Numbered from the stretch's first letter, positions 9,701-18,238 are shown. The stretch: DNA of 64,000 nt from Vibrio vulnificus NBRC 15645 = ATCC 27562 (GCF_002224265.1 NZ_CP012881.1:744001-808000), one strand, 5' to 3'. The notes: a model not told the origin generated them from the letters alone. Translations and numbers: made by a program.

Positions 9701-11230
9701 ATGATGCGAAATATTCTTGAAGAAGCAAAAGAGATTGGCTGTCTGATTAAAATCGGTGGAATGATCTATGATCCGCAGAAAAAGCACTTGCTTTATAACG
9801 ATGAGCCGATCGATTTAGAGCCGAGAACCATTGAACTACTTGAATTTTTGCTCACTCATGTCGGTGAACCGCTCTCTGCGAATGCGATTATTCAAGAAAT
9901 CTGGCGTAGCGACTACATTTCTAAAAATGTATTGACCAATAGAATATCGACTTTCCGAGCGCTTCTTCAAAAATATCTAACCAATGAAGATGCAACCAAG
10001 ATATTGGTGACTTATCCCCGTAAAGGCTATTACCTTTGCGAAAGCCAAGTGAAGTTACTTGTGCACGAACAAGAAGAGCAGCAACCCCAACCTGACGCCT
10101 CTCCGACAATTCATCTCGCGTTAAGCGCCAAAATAGCCAAAATGAAGCCCGTACACTACTTGCTCATGCTTCTTTCTATGGCTTTTTTTGTTCTGTCTTA
10201 TCTGTATATCTCAGAAACGAGCAGCTTGATCGAACAATATCGCAAGCAACAAACCATCCAAATGAGAGAGCTTCTTCTCAATCGAGTTGATGCAACAGGC
10301 CCCCAATCGAAACAGCATCGAAGAGTTATTAAAGCTTTGATTCTTGAACAACAAATTGAGTATCCCTATACCGATTTGGTCAATCAAGACATTCCGAGCT
10401 ACTTCGTAACGACAATCGATGATGGCCCTTACTGGCCTGGAGCAAAGGAGAGCATCGCAAGTGAATACAAACTCAACCTTCGCTTAAAAGATCTCGACAT
10501 TCCTTTTACGATACATGCAGAAGCCAAGTTGATCTTTTCTGCATCGGATAAAGAGGTTTTCAAAAAAAACTACATCATTAATCTCAATAGCTTGAGCCTT
10601 TCTCTATTACCCCTACAGCAAGATATTGCTCGTTTTTTTGCGCTTCCTATTCCGATAGAATACGATTGGCAATTGGATAATTTGTCTGTGTTTACGCAGT
10701 ATGATCGTGAAATTGCCGATGGTTCATTCATTCCAGATGATGAGTTTAAAGCACTCTATTTTGCTCGACACACTACGTTATTTGAAAGCAATAAAGGGCA
10801 GCTAGAGAAAGCCATTAGCCAACTTTATACACGTTTCACACCACTTCCTGACGAACTAGGAATATGGCTGGGCTTAATTAACCTAAAAGTGGGAAGCTTA
10901 GAAAATGCGTTTGATTTTCTGCGCACTCCTGTCGGCGGCTCTAGGATTGATAACGCCTTTATTTACCTTCTCGTTTCCGACATTTCTTATAAAAGCGGCC
11001 GAGAAGATCTCTTTATGAAAAATTATCTACAATCCATCGTTTCACTATCCCATAGCGTTCCTTCAAAAGCGTTGTTTGAGCGGCTTGCTCAACCAGAGTC
11101 CGTTGAAACCTGCTTGTCACCTTGGAATCAATTGGAGAGTGAGTTTTCAAATAAAACTATGACGCATGCTTGGCGCAACATGCTTGAAGCTTATTGTAAA
11201 ACCATGGCTAAGGTTCTGGAAAAAAAGTAA
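9701..11230 (+). CDS. ToxR/CadC-like membrane-bound winged-helix transcriptional regulator
   Basis: This 509-residue protein has an OmpR/PhoB-type winged-helix DNA-binding domain at about residues 17-113 (LEPRTIELLEFLL, ending VTYPRKGYYL), one transmembrane segment at about 151-171, and a periplasmic domain of about 335 residues. That is the ToxR/CadC layout, in which a periplasmic signal alters DNA binding by a membrane-held regulator. The periplasmic part matches no sensor I recognise; it has helical, possibly TPR-like stretches near residues 360-450. ATG codons at 9701 and 9704 are both possible starts, and neither has a strong ribosome binding site. TATAAT lies about 37 bases upstream. 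Targets are unknown; the adjacent YitT gene is a candidate. Confidence 0.85.
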   Translation: MMRNILEEAKEIGCLIKIGGMIYDPQKKHLLYNDEPIDLEPRTIELLEFLLTHVGEPLSANAIIQEIWRSDYISKNVLTNRISTFRALLQKYLTNEDATKILVTYPRKGYYLCESQVKLLVHEQEEQQPQPDASPTIHLALSAKIAKMKPVHYLLMLLSMAFFVLSYLYISETSSLIEQYRKQQTIQMRELLLNRVDATGPQSKQHRRVIKALILEQQIEYPYTDLVNQDIPSYFVTTIDDGPYWPGAKESIASEYKLNLRLKDLDIPFTIHAEAKLIFSASDKEVFKKNYIINLNSLSLSLLPLQQDIARFFALPIPIEYDWQLDNLSVFTQYDREIADGSFIPDDEFKALYFARHTTLFESNKGQLEKAISQLYTRFTPLPDELGIWLGLINLKVGSLENAFDFLRTPVGGSRIDNAFIYLLVSDISYKSGREDLFMKNYLQSIVSLSHSVPSKALFERLAQPESVETCLSPWNQLESEFSNKTMTHAWRNMLEAYCKTMAKVLEKK

Positions 11231-11278
11231 AACCATGAGCCTCTTAGACTCATGGCTTTACTTATCTAGTGTCTATGA

Positions 11279-11818
11279 TTAAGCACAAGGTAGTACATCG
11301 ATTCGGTATTCTTCTTCTTGGGAAAGAGGAATCTGATAGCGTACTGAGCACTGTTTAAACTCACTTTGATTCAGTGGTGTAATATAAGCAGTGCCTCTTT
11401 CATTTTCTGTTCTATGTACTTTCCATAATGAAGATGAACCTAGAATACCTTTTAGAACAATAGATAGGTTATTTTCGTCAGCATCGGGATAGCCATAAAT
11501 AAATGCACAACTTTTGCTTCCATCAACCTCGCACCCTTTAAATGGTAAGTTCTGTGCAGGAATGACACCATAACCATCTGCAGTTTGACCATCAATTTTG
11601 TTTGAAACATAACGATAGTGCTCTTTCCCCTCTAACATCATCATGCCGTGAGCCATATTAACACCAGATTCTAGAGCACCTCGAACACTATAAAGTCGAG
11701 CTTCTCTTGCTTCATTTTGGATATTCATAAACTTTGGCACGGCGGCCACCGACAAAATACCAATAACGACAATGACAACCACCAACTCAATTAAACTATA
11801 ACCATTGTTATTACGCAT
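11279..11818 (-). CDS. Type IV pilin-like (prepilin) protein
   Basis: This 179-residue protein begins with a short leader, MRNNNG, and then YSLIELVVVIVVIGILSVAA, the type III signal of prepilins cut by PilD. Glu at +5 is present, and residue +1 is Tyr rather than the usual Phe. The C-terminal part has four Cys (two in KGCEVDGSKSCAF, one in FKQCSV, one at the end in LPCA), which could form disulfides. It resembles MSHA-type minor pilins in length and layout but has no other pilus gene beside it. A ribosome binding site (GGAG) lies upstream of the ATG at 11818. Confidence 0.85.
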   Translation of the reverse strand: MRNNNGYSLIELVVVIVVIGILSVAAVPKFMNIQNEAREARLYSVRGALESGVNMAHGMMMLEGKEHYRYVSNKIDGQTADGYGVIPAQNLPFKGCEVDGSKSCAFIYGYPDADENNLSIVLKGILGSSSLWKVHRTENERGTAYITPLNQSEFKQCSVRYQIPLSQEEEYRIDVLPCA

Positions 11819-12139
11819 TTATTTCTCCTATTTTTTATTGTCACTTTGACTGAAGAGAAATTATCGAACTTTATTAAATAGTTAAAACAACAAAGTAAAA
11901 CAATTCTAAACAAAACCTGTAACCACCTTAACACCACAGGTTAAGAAGGCCAGAACATAACACTCAAATTTGATTTTAAAATCAAACAACACCCAAGAAA
12001 ACCACTCTAAAAACAAAAACTTAAACATAAAATTAAGTTTCATTTCCATTTGTTAACTTTCATGATTTGGCTTAGCACTCACACATCAGCAAAAATGAAG
12101 ACAACATAAACGCATCAATATTTTTACTGGATTAAAATC
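11819..12139. other. AT-rich intergenic region with palindromes
   Basis: This is the divergent promoter region between the pilin-like gene (minus) and the lipoprotein gene (plus). It is strongly AT-rich and has no ORF of note. It holds a perfect 18-bp palindrome at 11969-11986 (TTTGATTTTAAAATCAAA) and an inverted repeat AACCTGT / ACAGGTT at 11914-11942. No RNA gene was recognised. Confidence 0.6.
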
Positions 12140-13060
12140 ATGAATAAGAACCTAATCTCACTATCTGTTTTATCGTTATTACTTCTATCTGGTTGCAATG
12201 GTTCATCAAATTCATCATCGCCTATCCCAGAAAAGCAAACTCAATCCGAGCTGGACTTTAATAAAGCCAAATTTTCTCCTAAAAATGGACAATGGCTAAG
12301 CTATGAAGAAAAAACAGAGCATCTTGGTGAAGAGTCATCCGAGATTTTTTACATTCAGTACATACCAAAAAATTCAGTTGAACTCATTGAGTTATTAAAT
12401 ACTCTCCCTCAAGATGAGGCTGTTCAATTGGAAACTGTGATTAATAACCACGTCAATAATGGGGTAGAAAACTTTTACGTTAGAATCATTAAGAATTCTA
12501 TGGGAGTTGAAGATACTGATTTCTTATATGACAAAGATGGTCAATTATATCGAATCAACGAAGAGGTGTCGTTGAGCCTGATTAATTTGTTCAATAAACA
12601 CCCTTCCTTAATCGGTATTTTTGACGGTTTGGAATTTCCAAAATCAGCACAAACATATAAAGATAAAGAGATAAAATTATCATCTTTGAAGCATGAGATT
12701 ATCGGTCTAAAAATCAGCGATGATGACGCATATCGATTAATCAAACATTATGATATTAATGACACTCAAATGGTGATCAGCCGCTGTTCTTTGAACTGGA
12801 AAAGAGCGCCAAAAAGATTAGAAAATGGCAAATTTCTTGAGATGATTAATAATCAACAGATCGAAATTGGCTTAATCGAATATAACTCAACATTAACTCT
12901 TGAATGCCTCAATGATGCTCAGCCGTCAAGCACTACGCTCATCGATGACAAAATCACGACGATTTATCATCCTACATTTGGCTATCTACGACACATTGAG
13001 ATCATCGGTCTAGATCAAACAACGCTAACTTTGCAGGACTTGAAATGGACAACGCAGTAA
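12140..13060 (+). CDS. Predicted lipoprotein, function unknown
   Basis: This 306-residue protein starts with a lipoprotein signal peptide and the lipobox LSGC (Cys19), followed by a Ser/Asn-rich linker typical of lipoproteins. The mature part is rich in Glu, Asp, Asn and Ile and has no domain I recognise. The gene is clearly more AT-rich than the core genes around it, which suggests recent acquisition or weak selection. Its last 16 bases overlap the start of a 61-codon ORF. It faces away from the pilin-like gene across a palindrome-containing gap. Confidence 0.75.
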   Translation: MNKNLISLSVLSLLLLSGCNGSSNSSSPIPEKQTQSELDFNKAKFSPKNGQWLSYEEKTEHLGEESSEIFYIQYIPKNSVELIELLNTLPQDEAVQLETVINNHVNNGVENFYVRIIKNSMGVEDTDFLYDKDGQLYRINEEVSLSLINLFNKHPSLIGIFDGLEFPKSAQTYKDKEIKLSSLKHEIIGLKISDDDAYRLIKHYDINDTQMVISRCSLNWKRAPKRLENGKFLEMINNQQIEIGLIEYNSTLTLECLNDAQPSSTTLIDDKITTIYHPTFGYLRHIEIIGLDQTTLTLQDLKWTTQ

Positions 13061-13230
13061 GAGAAGAGTTGGATGACACCTATGAGGCGGTTAAAGCTCA
13101 ACTTCAACAATGGCCAATAAACAAACTGGCAATGCTGCTCAACGAGCTGAATGTGTCTATTTCTGAGCCATCTGTTTCTCATCATGTCCATCTCTCGTAC
13201 GAAGAGCTTGAAATGCTCACACAGCACTAA
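13045..13230 (+). CDS. Possible small acidic protein (61 residues)
   Basis: This short ORF starts inside the 3' end of the lipoprotein gene (16-bp overlap, different frame). It has AGGA six bases upstream of its ATG, so translational coupling is plausible. The product is soluble and acidic, with predicted helical segments (DDTYEAVKAQLQQWPI and YEELEMLTQH). A hairpin terminator follows 16 bases after the stop, which fits a real two-gene unit. No family was recognised. The call rests on the ribosome binding site, the composition and the terminator position. Confidence 0.5.
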   Translation: MDNAVREELDDTYEAVKAQLQQWPINKLAMLLNELNVSISEPSVSHHVHLSYEELEMLTQH

Positions 13231-13245
13231 TGAGTTTTACGAAAA

Positions 13246-13272
13246 AAAGGCTTTGGAACTTCCAAAGCCTTT
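13246..13272. terminator. Terminator between the 61-codon ORF and treC
   Basis: A 12-bp perfect stem (AAAGGCTTTGGA / TCCAAAGCCTTT) with a 3-base loop. On the minus strand it is followed by a longer T run (complement of the A7 at 13242-13248), so it may end both converging units. Confidence 0.8.
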
Positions 13273-13321
13273 GAACGTATTAGGGGCGTGCCATTAGCGT
13301 TCTTTACAACGAACAACAAAC

Positions 13322-15007
13322 TTAACGTTCAATCAAGAGAATACGAGTCTCGTAAGGTTTGAGTACTTGGTGATGTGAAGCCATGGCACTCGGTCGATTT
13401 TGGTAATTAGACAGCAAACATTTCGCTTTACGCATGTCGAGACCCAATGGCAATACACACTCCACCTCTTCCCCGTAGTAGTTATTGATGCACACCAGTT
13501 GCTGAGCCGAACTGGTCCGCGCATAGGCAAACACACTCTGATGCTCGGGTAATAAGTCTTGATAATCACCTTGGGTGATCACTGGCACTTCTTTACGTAG
13601 TTCAATCAATCGTTTATAGAAATAGAACACAGAATTGAGATCCGCCACAGCCGCTTCCGCGTTGATCTTCGAGTAGTTACTCGCCACCGCTAACCACGGT
13701 TCTCCTTGTGTAAATCCTGCGTGTTTTTCATCTGACCATTGCATTGGGGTGCGTGAATTATCACGAGACTTTTGTGCCAAAATCGCCATCATCTCGTCAT
13801 GGTCAACTCCCTGCTGCTCAACCATGATCTGATACATGTTGGTGCTTTCAACATCACGATACTGTTCAATCTCGGTATACCCTGGGTTGGTCATGCCAAT
13901 TTCTTCGCCTTGATAAACGTAAGGCGTGCCTTGCATCATATGAACCGAGGCTGCCAACATCTTTGCAGATTCAACCCGATACGCTTGATCGTTCCCCAAA
14001 CGGCTCACGACACGTGGCTGATCATGGTTACACCAAAAGAGCGCTCCCCAACCTTTGCCATTCAGGCCAGTTTGCCAATGATTAAAGATCTGTTTGAGTT
14101 GTAGAAAATCAAATGGTGCCCTGGTCCATTTTTCACCCTTTGGATAATCCACTTTCAGGTGATGAAAATTGAACACCATGGAAAGTTCTTTGCCATCAAG
14201 AGAGGAGTACTGCTGACAATGCTCTAAGGTTGTCGACGACATCTCACCTACGGTCACACTGCCATACTTTTGGAAAACAGCTTGACTGATCTCTTGGAGA
14301 TAGTCGTGTACACGCGGTCCATCGGTATAAAAACGACGCCCGTCGCCAATCTCATCATTGCAAAAATCTTGTTGCTTCGAAATCAGATTGATGACGTCCA
14401 GACGAAATCCGTCAACGCCTTTTTCCGCCCAAAAACGAATAACGTTTTTCACTTCCTCACGAACCGTAGGATTTTCCCAATTGAGATCGGCCTGCTCTTT
14501 GGCAAAAAGGTGCAGATAATATTGGCCGGTTTGTTCATCCAGCGCCCAAGCGCTGCCGCCAAACTTAGACTGCCAATTATTCGGCTCCTTTCCTTCGACC
14601 GGGTCTTTCCAGATGTAGTAATCCCGATATGGACTGTTTTTGTTACCCAATGCCGATTGAAACCAAGCGTGCTCGGTCGAGGTGTGGTTCACCACAATGT
14701 CCATGATAAGACGGATTCCGAGCTGATGCGCTTTCTCGAGCAACTCATCAAAATCCGCCATCGTGCCAAACTGAGGGTTAATTTGGTAGTAATCCGAAAT
14801 GTCGTATCCATTATCGACCATCGGCGATTGGTAAACCGGCGTCAGCCAGATTGCATCAATACCGAGATGCTTCAAGTATTCCAACTTAGAGATGATGCCT
14901 TGGATATCTCCCGTCCCCTTTGCCCCACTGTCGCAAAAGCTTTTTGGGTAAATTTGATAGATAGTGGCGGTTTTCCACCAATGGGCATCTGTGTTGCGTG
15001 TTGTCAT
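13322..15007 (-). CDS. treC: Alpha,alpha-phosphotrehalase (trehalose-6-phosphate hydrolase)
   Basis: TreC is a cytoplasmic GH13 enzyme that splits trehalose-6-phosphate, made by the PTS importer TreB, into glucose and glucose-6-phosphate. The 561-residue product has the GH13 motifs in order: DIVVNHTS, GFRLDVINL (nucleophile Asp), VGEMSS (acid/base Glu) and NHDQPR (transition-state Asp). The N-terminus WWKTATIYQIYPKSF is typical of the oligo-1,6-glucosidase/TreC branch. It is the last gene of treR-treB-treC, 66 bp after treB, which decides trehalose-phosphate hydrolase over related glucosidases. Confidence 0.96.
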   Translation of the reverse strand: MTTRNTDAHWWKTATIYQIYPKSFCDSGAKGTGDIQGIISKLEYLKHLGIDAIWLTPVYQSPMVDNGYDISDYYQINPQFGTMADFDELLEKAHQLGIRLIMDIVVNHTSTEHAWFQSALGNKNSPYRDYYIWKDPVEGKEPNNWQSKFGGSAWALDEQTGQYYLHLFAKEQADLNWENPTVREEVKNVIRFWAEKGVDGFRLDVINLISKQQDFCNDEIGDGRRFYTDGPRVHDYLQEISQAVFQKYGSVTVGEMSSTTLEHCQQYSSLDGKELSMVFNFHHLKVDYPKGEKWTRAPFDFLQLKQIFNHWQTGLNGKGWGALFWCNHDQPRVVSRLGNDQAYRVESAKMLAASVHMMQGTPYVYQGEEIGMTNPGYTEIEQYRDVESTNMYQIMVEQQGVDHDEMMAILAQKSRDNSRTPMQWSDEKHAGFTQGEPWLAVASNYSKINAEAAVADLNSVFYFYKRLIELRKEVPVITQGDYQDLLPEHQSVFAYARTSSAQQLVCINNYYGEEVECVLPLGLDMRKAKCLLSNYQNRPSAMASHHQVLKPYETRILLIER

Positions 15008-15073
15008 GGTAAAGACTCACTTACCGAAGAGAAACAAAGCGGAGTGGCCATTCGCCACTCCAAATCGATGAAA

Positions 15074-16498
15074 TTATGCGTTTACCGGTTCGAGATCGCC
15101 TTTGGCTTCTGCTCGCTTGTAAAACACTAAAGTGAGGGCTGCTGGCAGCACAATGGCGGTTAGCATCGCCAGTGCGTAAACGCCCCAAAATTGTGGTTGA
15201 ATTGAGAGAATGCCAGGTAGGCCACCCACCCCGATACCATTTGCCATCACACCAGCACTACCACAAATTGCGGCCGCTACAGCGCTACCAATCATCGCGC
15301 TTAACATAGGGAACTTGTACTTGAGGTTGATGCCGTACATGGCAGGCTCAGTCACACCTAAATAGGCTGAAATCGCAGCTGGCACAGAGATGTCACGCTC
15401 GCCATGTTTTTTACTGATAATAATGATGCCGACAACGGCAGACGCCTGCGCGATATTTGACAATGCAATCAACGGCCAAATTGGCGTACCACCCATCTCT
15501 TGCATCAACTGCAAATCCACGGCGTTGGTTGTATGGTGAATACCGGTGATCACTAGTGGTGCGTACAAGAAGCCAAAGATCATCGACCCTAACACTGCAA
15601 AATCGCCCGTCATGGCCGCTTTTGCCGCAAATGCCACGCCATCACCCAGCACACGGCCAAACGGACCAATCAAAGAATGGGCAAGAATAACGGATAGGAT
15701 GATCGAGACAAACGGCACCACCACGAGGTAGAGGTAAGAAGGGACGATGCGCTTTAAGTTGGTTTCAATGAAAGCCAACGCGACACCAGCCAACATAGCT
15801 GGGATCACCTGCGCTTGATAGCCGACCTTTTCAATCACAAACAGGCCAAAGTCCCACACTTCTGGGGCTTGTTTACCAATTAAGTAGGCGTTCATGAGCT
15901 GCGGTGAAACCAGTGTGACACCGAGCGTAATGCCCAGAATCGGTGTTCCGCCAAGTTTCTTCACGGTAGACCAACAAACCCCTACCGGTAGGAAGAAGAA
16001 AATCGCTTCGCCAATCAACCATAAAAAGGAGTGAACCGTTGCCCAAAACTGGCTAATCTCCGTCAATGTCTGGCCATCAAACATCTTGATGTCACCAATT
16101 ACATTGCGGAAGCCAAGGATTAAACCACCAGTGATGATCGCAGGGAGCAGAGGGACAAAAATTTCAGCAAGATGGGAGATTCCACGCTCAATGATGTTCA
16201 TGTTTTGACGAGCCGCCAATTTCGCATCGTCTTTGCTCGCTTCCGATTTACCTGAAACCTCGAGCAACACTTTATAGACAGCATCAACTTCCGTGCCAAT
16301 CACCACTTGAAATTGACCCGCGTTGGTAAAGCATCCTTTAACCATCGGCAATGTTTCGATTTGCTTAACATCGGCGGCCGACGTGTCGTTCAACACAAAG
16401 CGAAGGCGTGTCAAACAGTGGCTGACACTGGCGATGTTGTCATTTCCTCCGATAAGCTCGATGAGACGTTCGACGTCCTTGCGCGCTATCTTACTCAT
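15074..16498 (-). CDS. treB: Trehalose-specific PTS transporter, EIIBC
   Basis: TreB imports and phosphorylates trehalose, giving cytoplasmic trehalose-6-phosphate. The frame is open to a GTG at 16510, but the ATG at 16498 (MSKIARKDVERLI) is chosen: it matches the E. coli TreB N-terminus and has an AGGGTGGA ribosome binding site about 8 bases upstream. This gives 474 residues. The EIIB domain (about 1-90) has its phosphorylated Cys in VSHCLTRLRF. The EIIC domain with about ten membrane segments follows and carries the GITEP-like motif GVTEPAMYG. There is no EIIA domain, as in E. coli, so a glucose-type EIIA must serve it. Confidence 0.96.
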   Translation of the reverse strand: MSKIARKDVERLIELIGGNDNIASVSHCLTRLRFVLNDTSAADVKQIETLPMVKGCFTNAGQFQVVIGTEVDAVYKVLLEVSGKSEASKDDAKLAARQNMNIIERGISHLAEIFVPLLPAIITGGLILGFRNVIGDIKMFDGQTLTEISQFWATVHSFLWLIGEAIFFFLPVGVCWSTVKKLGGTPILGITLGVTLVSPQLMNAYLIGKQAPEVWDFGLFVIEKVGYQAQVIPAMLAGVALAFIETNLKRIVPSYLYLVVVPFVSIILSVILAHSLIGPFGRVLGDGVAFAAKAAMTGDFAVLGSMIFGFLYAPLVITGIHHTTNAVDLQLMQEMGGTPIWPLIALSNIAQASAVVGIIIISKKHGERDISVPAAISAYLGVTEPAMYGINLKYKFPMLSAMIGSAVAAAICGSAGVMANGIGVGGLPGILSIQPQFWGVYALAMLTAIVLPAALTLVFYKRAEAKGDLEPVNA

Positions 16499-16528
16499 AA
16501 CTCTGTCCACCCTATTCTGATCTACTCA

Positions 16529-16534
16529 ATTATA
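16529..16534 (-). promoter_or_regulatory. Candidate -10 box of the treBC promoter
   Basis: On the minus strand a perfect TATAAT lies about 30 bases before the treB ATG. The position expected for the -35 box falls inside the proximal TreR operator, so TreR binding there should block RNA polymerase. The -35 itself is poor. Confidence 0.5.
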
Positions 16535-16544
16535 GTTTTTAGAT

Positions 16545-16562
16545 AATGGGAACATTCCCATT
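16545..16562. promoter_or_regulatory. TreR operator O1 (treB-proximal)
   Basis: AATGGGAACATTCCCATT is a perfect 18-bp palindrome matching the TreR operator core GGGAAC-N2-TCCC type known from E. coli. It overlaps the treB promoter. A second near-identical copy lies 55 bp away, centre to centre. Confidence 0.85.
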
Positions 16563-16599
16563 TCTTAATTTAATATTGCCAGCTTTTATAAATAAACAA

Positions 16600-16617
16600 A
16601 ATGGGAACAGTCCCATT
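16600..16617. promoter_or_regulatory. TreR operator O2 (treR-proximal)
   Basis: AATGGGAACAGTCCCATT differs from O1 by one base. Its spacing of 55 bp from O1 (about five helical turns) would suit cooperative binding or looping by TreR dimers. Confidence 0.82.
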
Positions 16618-16667
16618 AATTGAAAGTGATCACAGTCTAGATCGGAAACACAATAAAAATGAAAGGG

Positions 16668-17615
16668 TTAGCGTTGGATCGGCGCTTGAGTGATGTGTGA
16701 GATAGTTTCCTCACCATTCATTTGAGAAATCAGCATCTTAGCGGCCTTTTCTCCCGCTTGCTTGTAACCGGGATCGACACTGAACACCTTTGGAAAAAGA
16801 AAAGAGAGCAACTCATTGCCGCCCACGCCTGTGACACAAACGTCTTCACGTCCCAGTTCTTGAAGTCGTTTGATGACGCCCAATGCCAAGGTATCGCTCG
16901 CACAGACAATCGCTTGAGTATTGTCCGCTAACACCCCATCAACTAAGTGATAGGCACTCTCATGATTGAGTTTGCCAGTTTGATAACGAGCCTCAACACC
17001 GTGTTTTTGGCACCACGACAAGTAGGCATTTAAACGCGACCAGCCCGTGGTTTTATCTTCTTTATTCACACCAATATAAGCGATATGGCTCAGCGATAAA
17101 TATTGCAAGTGTTCTAACGCCAGCTCAATCACGCGCTGATTATCGTAGTTAATCGAAGACACCTCTTCCGCAGGCGTGGCAATCACCACGGCTCGATCTT
17201 GCCAACCGGCTAAGGTTTGTAGATCGATATCGGTAAAGCCAAACACAATAACGCCATCGACATTACGACGACGCAACACTTCTAAGTGCTCGTTGGTCTT
17301 CTCGCGATCGAACTGACTCTCCATGATCACCGCATCATACCCTGCTTGATACAGCACATTAAGCATACTACCGACAGCTCGATTTTCTGAGGGTGAGTCA
17401 AGACGCGAGATAATCACCCCAACCACCTTCTGACTACCACCACGCATCGATTGAGCAGATTTAGAAGGCACATAACCTGAGTCTTGTATCACCTGTTCTA
17501 CTTTCGCTCGGGTTTCAGGTTTTACCTTGGGATCATTGGTCAGCACGCGCGAAACGGTCGATTTACCGACCCCAGACAAACGGGCAATATCGAGAATAGT
17601 TAGCTTTTTGCTCAT
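16668..17615 (-). CDS. treR: Trehalose operon repressor TreR (LacI family)
   Basis: This 315-residue protein has a LacI-family helix-turn-helix at residues 4-45 (LTILDIARLSGVGKSTVSRVL), a hinge helix, and a periplasmic-binding-protein-like effector domain. The first 60 residues closely match E. coli TreR. It lies upstream of treB on the same strand with two palindromic operators between, so it represses treBC and trehalose-6-phosphate is the likely inducer. The gap to treB (169 bp) means treBC has its own promoter. Length is normal. Confidence 0.94.
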   Translation of the reverse strand: MSKKLTILDIARLSGVGKSTVSRVLTNDPKVKPETRAKVEQVIQDSGYVPSKSAQSMRGGSQKVVGVIISRLDSPSENRAVGSMLNVLYQAGYDAVIMESQFDREKTNEHLEVLRRRNVDGVIVFGFTDIDLQTLAGWQDRAVVIATPAEEVSSINYDNQRVIELALEHLQYLSLSHIAYIGVNKEDKTTGWSRLNAYLSWCQKHGVEARYQTGKLNHESAYHLVDGVLADNTQAIVCASDTLALGVIKRLQELGREDVCVTGVGGNELLSFLFPKVFSVDPGYKQAGEKAAKMLISQMNGEETISHITQAPIQR

Positions 17616-17642
17616 AATAGGCCAGGAAAGACGTTCAATAAT

Positions 17643-17666
17643 AAAAAGGCCGCTTAGCGACCTTTT
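17643..17666 (-). terminator. Terminator overlapping the gmhB stop codon
   Basis: On the minus strand the last codons of gmhB form the left stem (AAAAGGTCGC), the stop TAA is the loop, and GCGGCCTTTT is the right stem, followed by TTTTTAT. One G-U wobble is needed. It separates gmhB from treR. Confidence 0.75.
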
Positions 17667-18238
17667 ACTTGTTCTTTTACATAGAGTGGCACATCGCGGA
17701 TGCTATCAAGCACCACCGTTGCCAGTTGCTCACCCTGCGGTGTGACAGGTTTACCAGTGCGTACCAAAATCTTAGTTGCAACCCCTGCCGCTTCGGCAGC
17801 CATCATATCTTCGGCTTTGTCACCCACCATCACCGAGCGAGCCATATCGATTTTGAGGAAATCACGCGCTGAGATAAACATCCCAGGTTTGGGTTTGCGA
17901 CAATCACAATCTTGTTTGTAATCCCCCACACCGTGTTCTGCATGGTGCGGACAGTAATAAATACCGTCAAATTCAACGCCGTTGTCCGCGAAATTCCAAT
18001 CCATCCATTGGGTCAAAGAAAGGAAGCGATCTTCGCTAAATTTGCCACGGGCAATCCCCGACTGATTGGTGACCAACACCAAAAGATACCCCATATCCTT
18101 TAGGGCCTTCGTCGCCTCAAACACACCTTCAATGTATTCAAAGTCGTGCTCGTCATGAACGTAACCATGATCAACGTTAATCACGCCATCACGATCCAAA
18201 AAAACAGCTGGTTTTGCCAAAGTATCTGTCTCTGTCAC
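17654..18238 (-). CDS. gmhB: D-glycero-beta-D-manno-heptose-1,7-bisphosphate 7-phosphatase
   Basis: GmhB removes the C7 phosphate from heptose bisphosphate in the ADP-heptose pathway for the LPS inner core. The HAD nucleophile motif is FLDRDGVIN, and the zinc-binding cysteines/histidines lie in YCPHHAEHG and CDCRKPKPG. The frame is open to 18337, but E. coli GmhB starts just before this motif, so the GTG at 18238 (194 residues) is taken; a TTG eight codons later is also possible. Neither has a strong ribosome binding site. It is divergent from metNIQ, as in E. coli. Confidence 0.93.
   Translation of the reverse strand: MTETDTLAKPAVFLDRDGVINVDHGYVHDEHDFEYIEGVFEATKALKDMGYLLVLVTNQSGIARGKFSEDRFLSLTQWMDWNFADNGVEFDGIYYCPHHAEHGVGDYKQDCDCRKPKPGMFISARDFLKIDMARSVMVGDKAEDMMAAEAAGVATKILVRTGKPVTPQGEQLATVVLDSIRDVPLYVKEQVKGR

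Noticed and set aside
14270..15130. 286-codon plus-strand ORF opposite treC
   Set aside because: It is the shadow of the treC frame on the other strand; treC has all GH13 motifs and the right neighbours.
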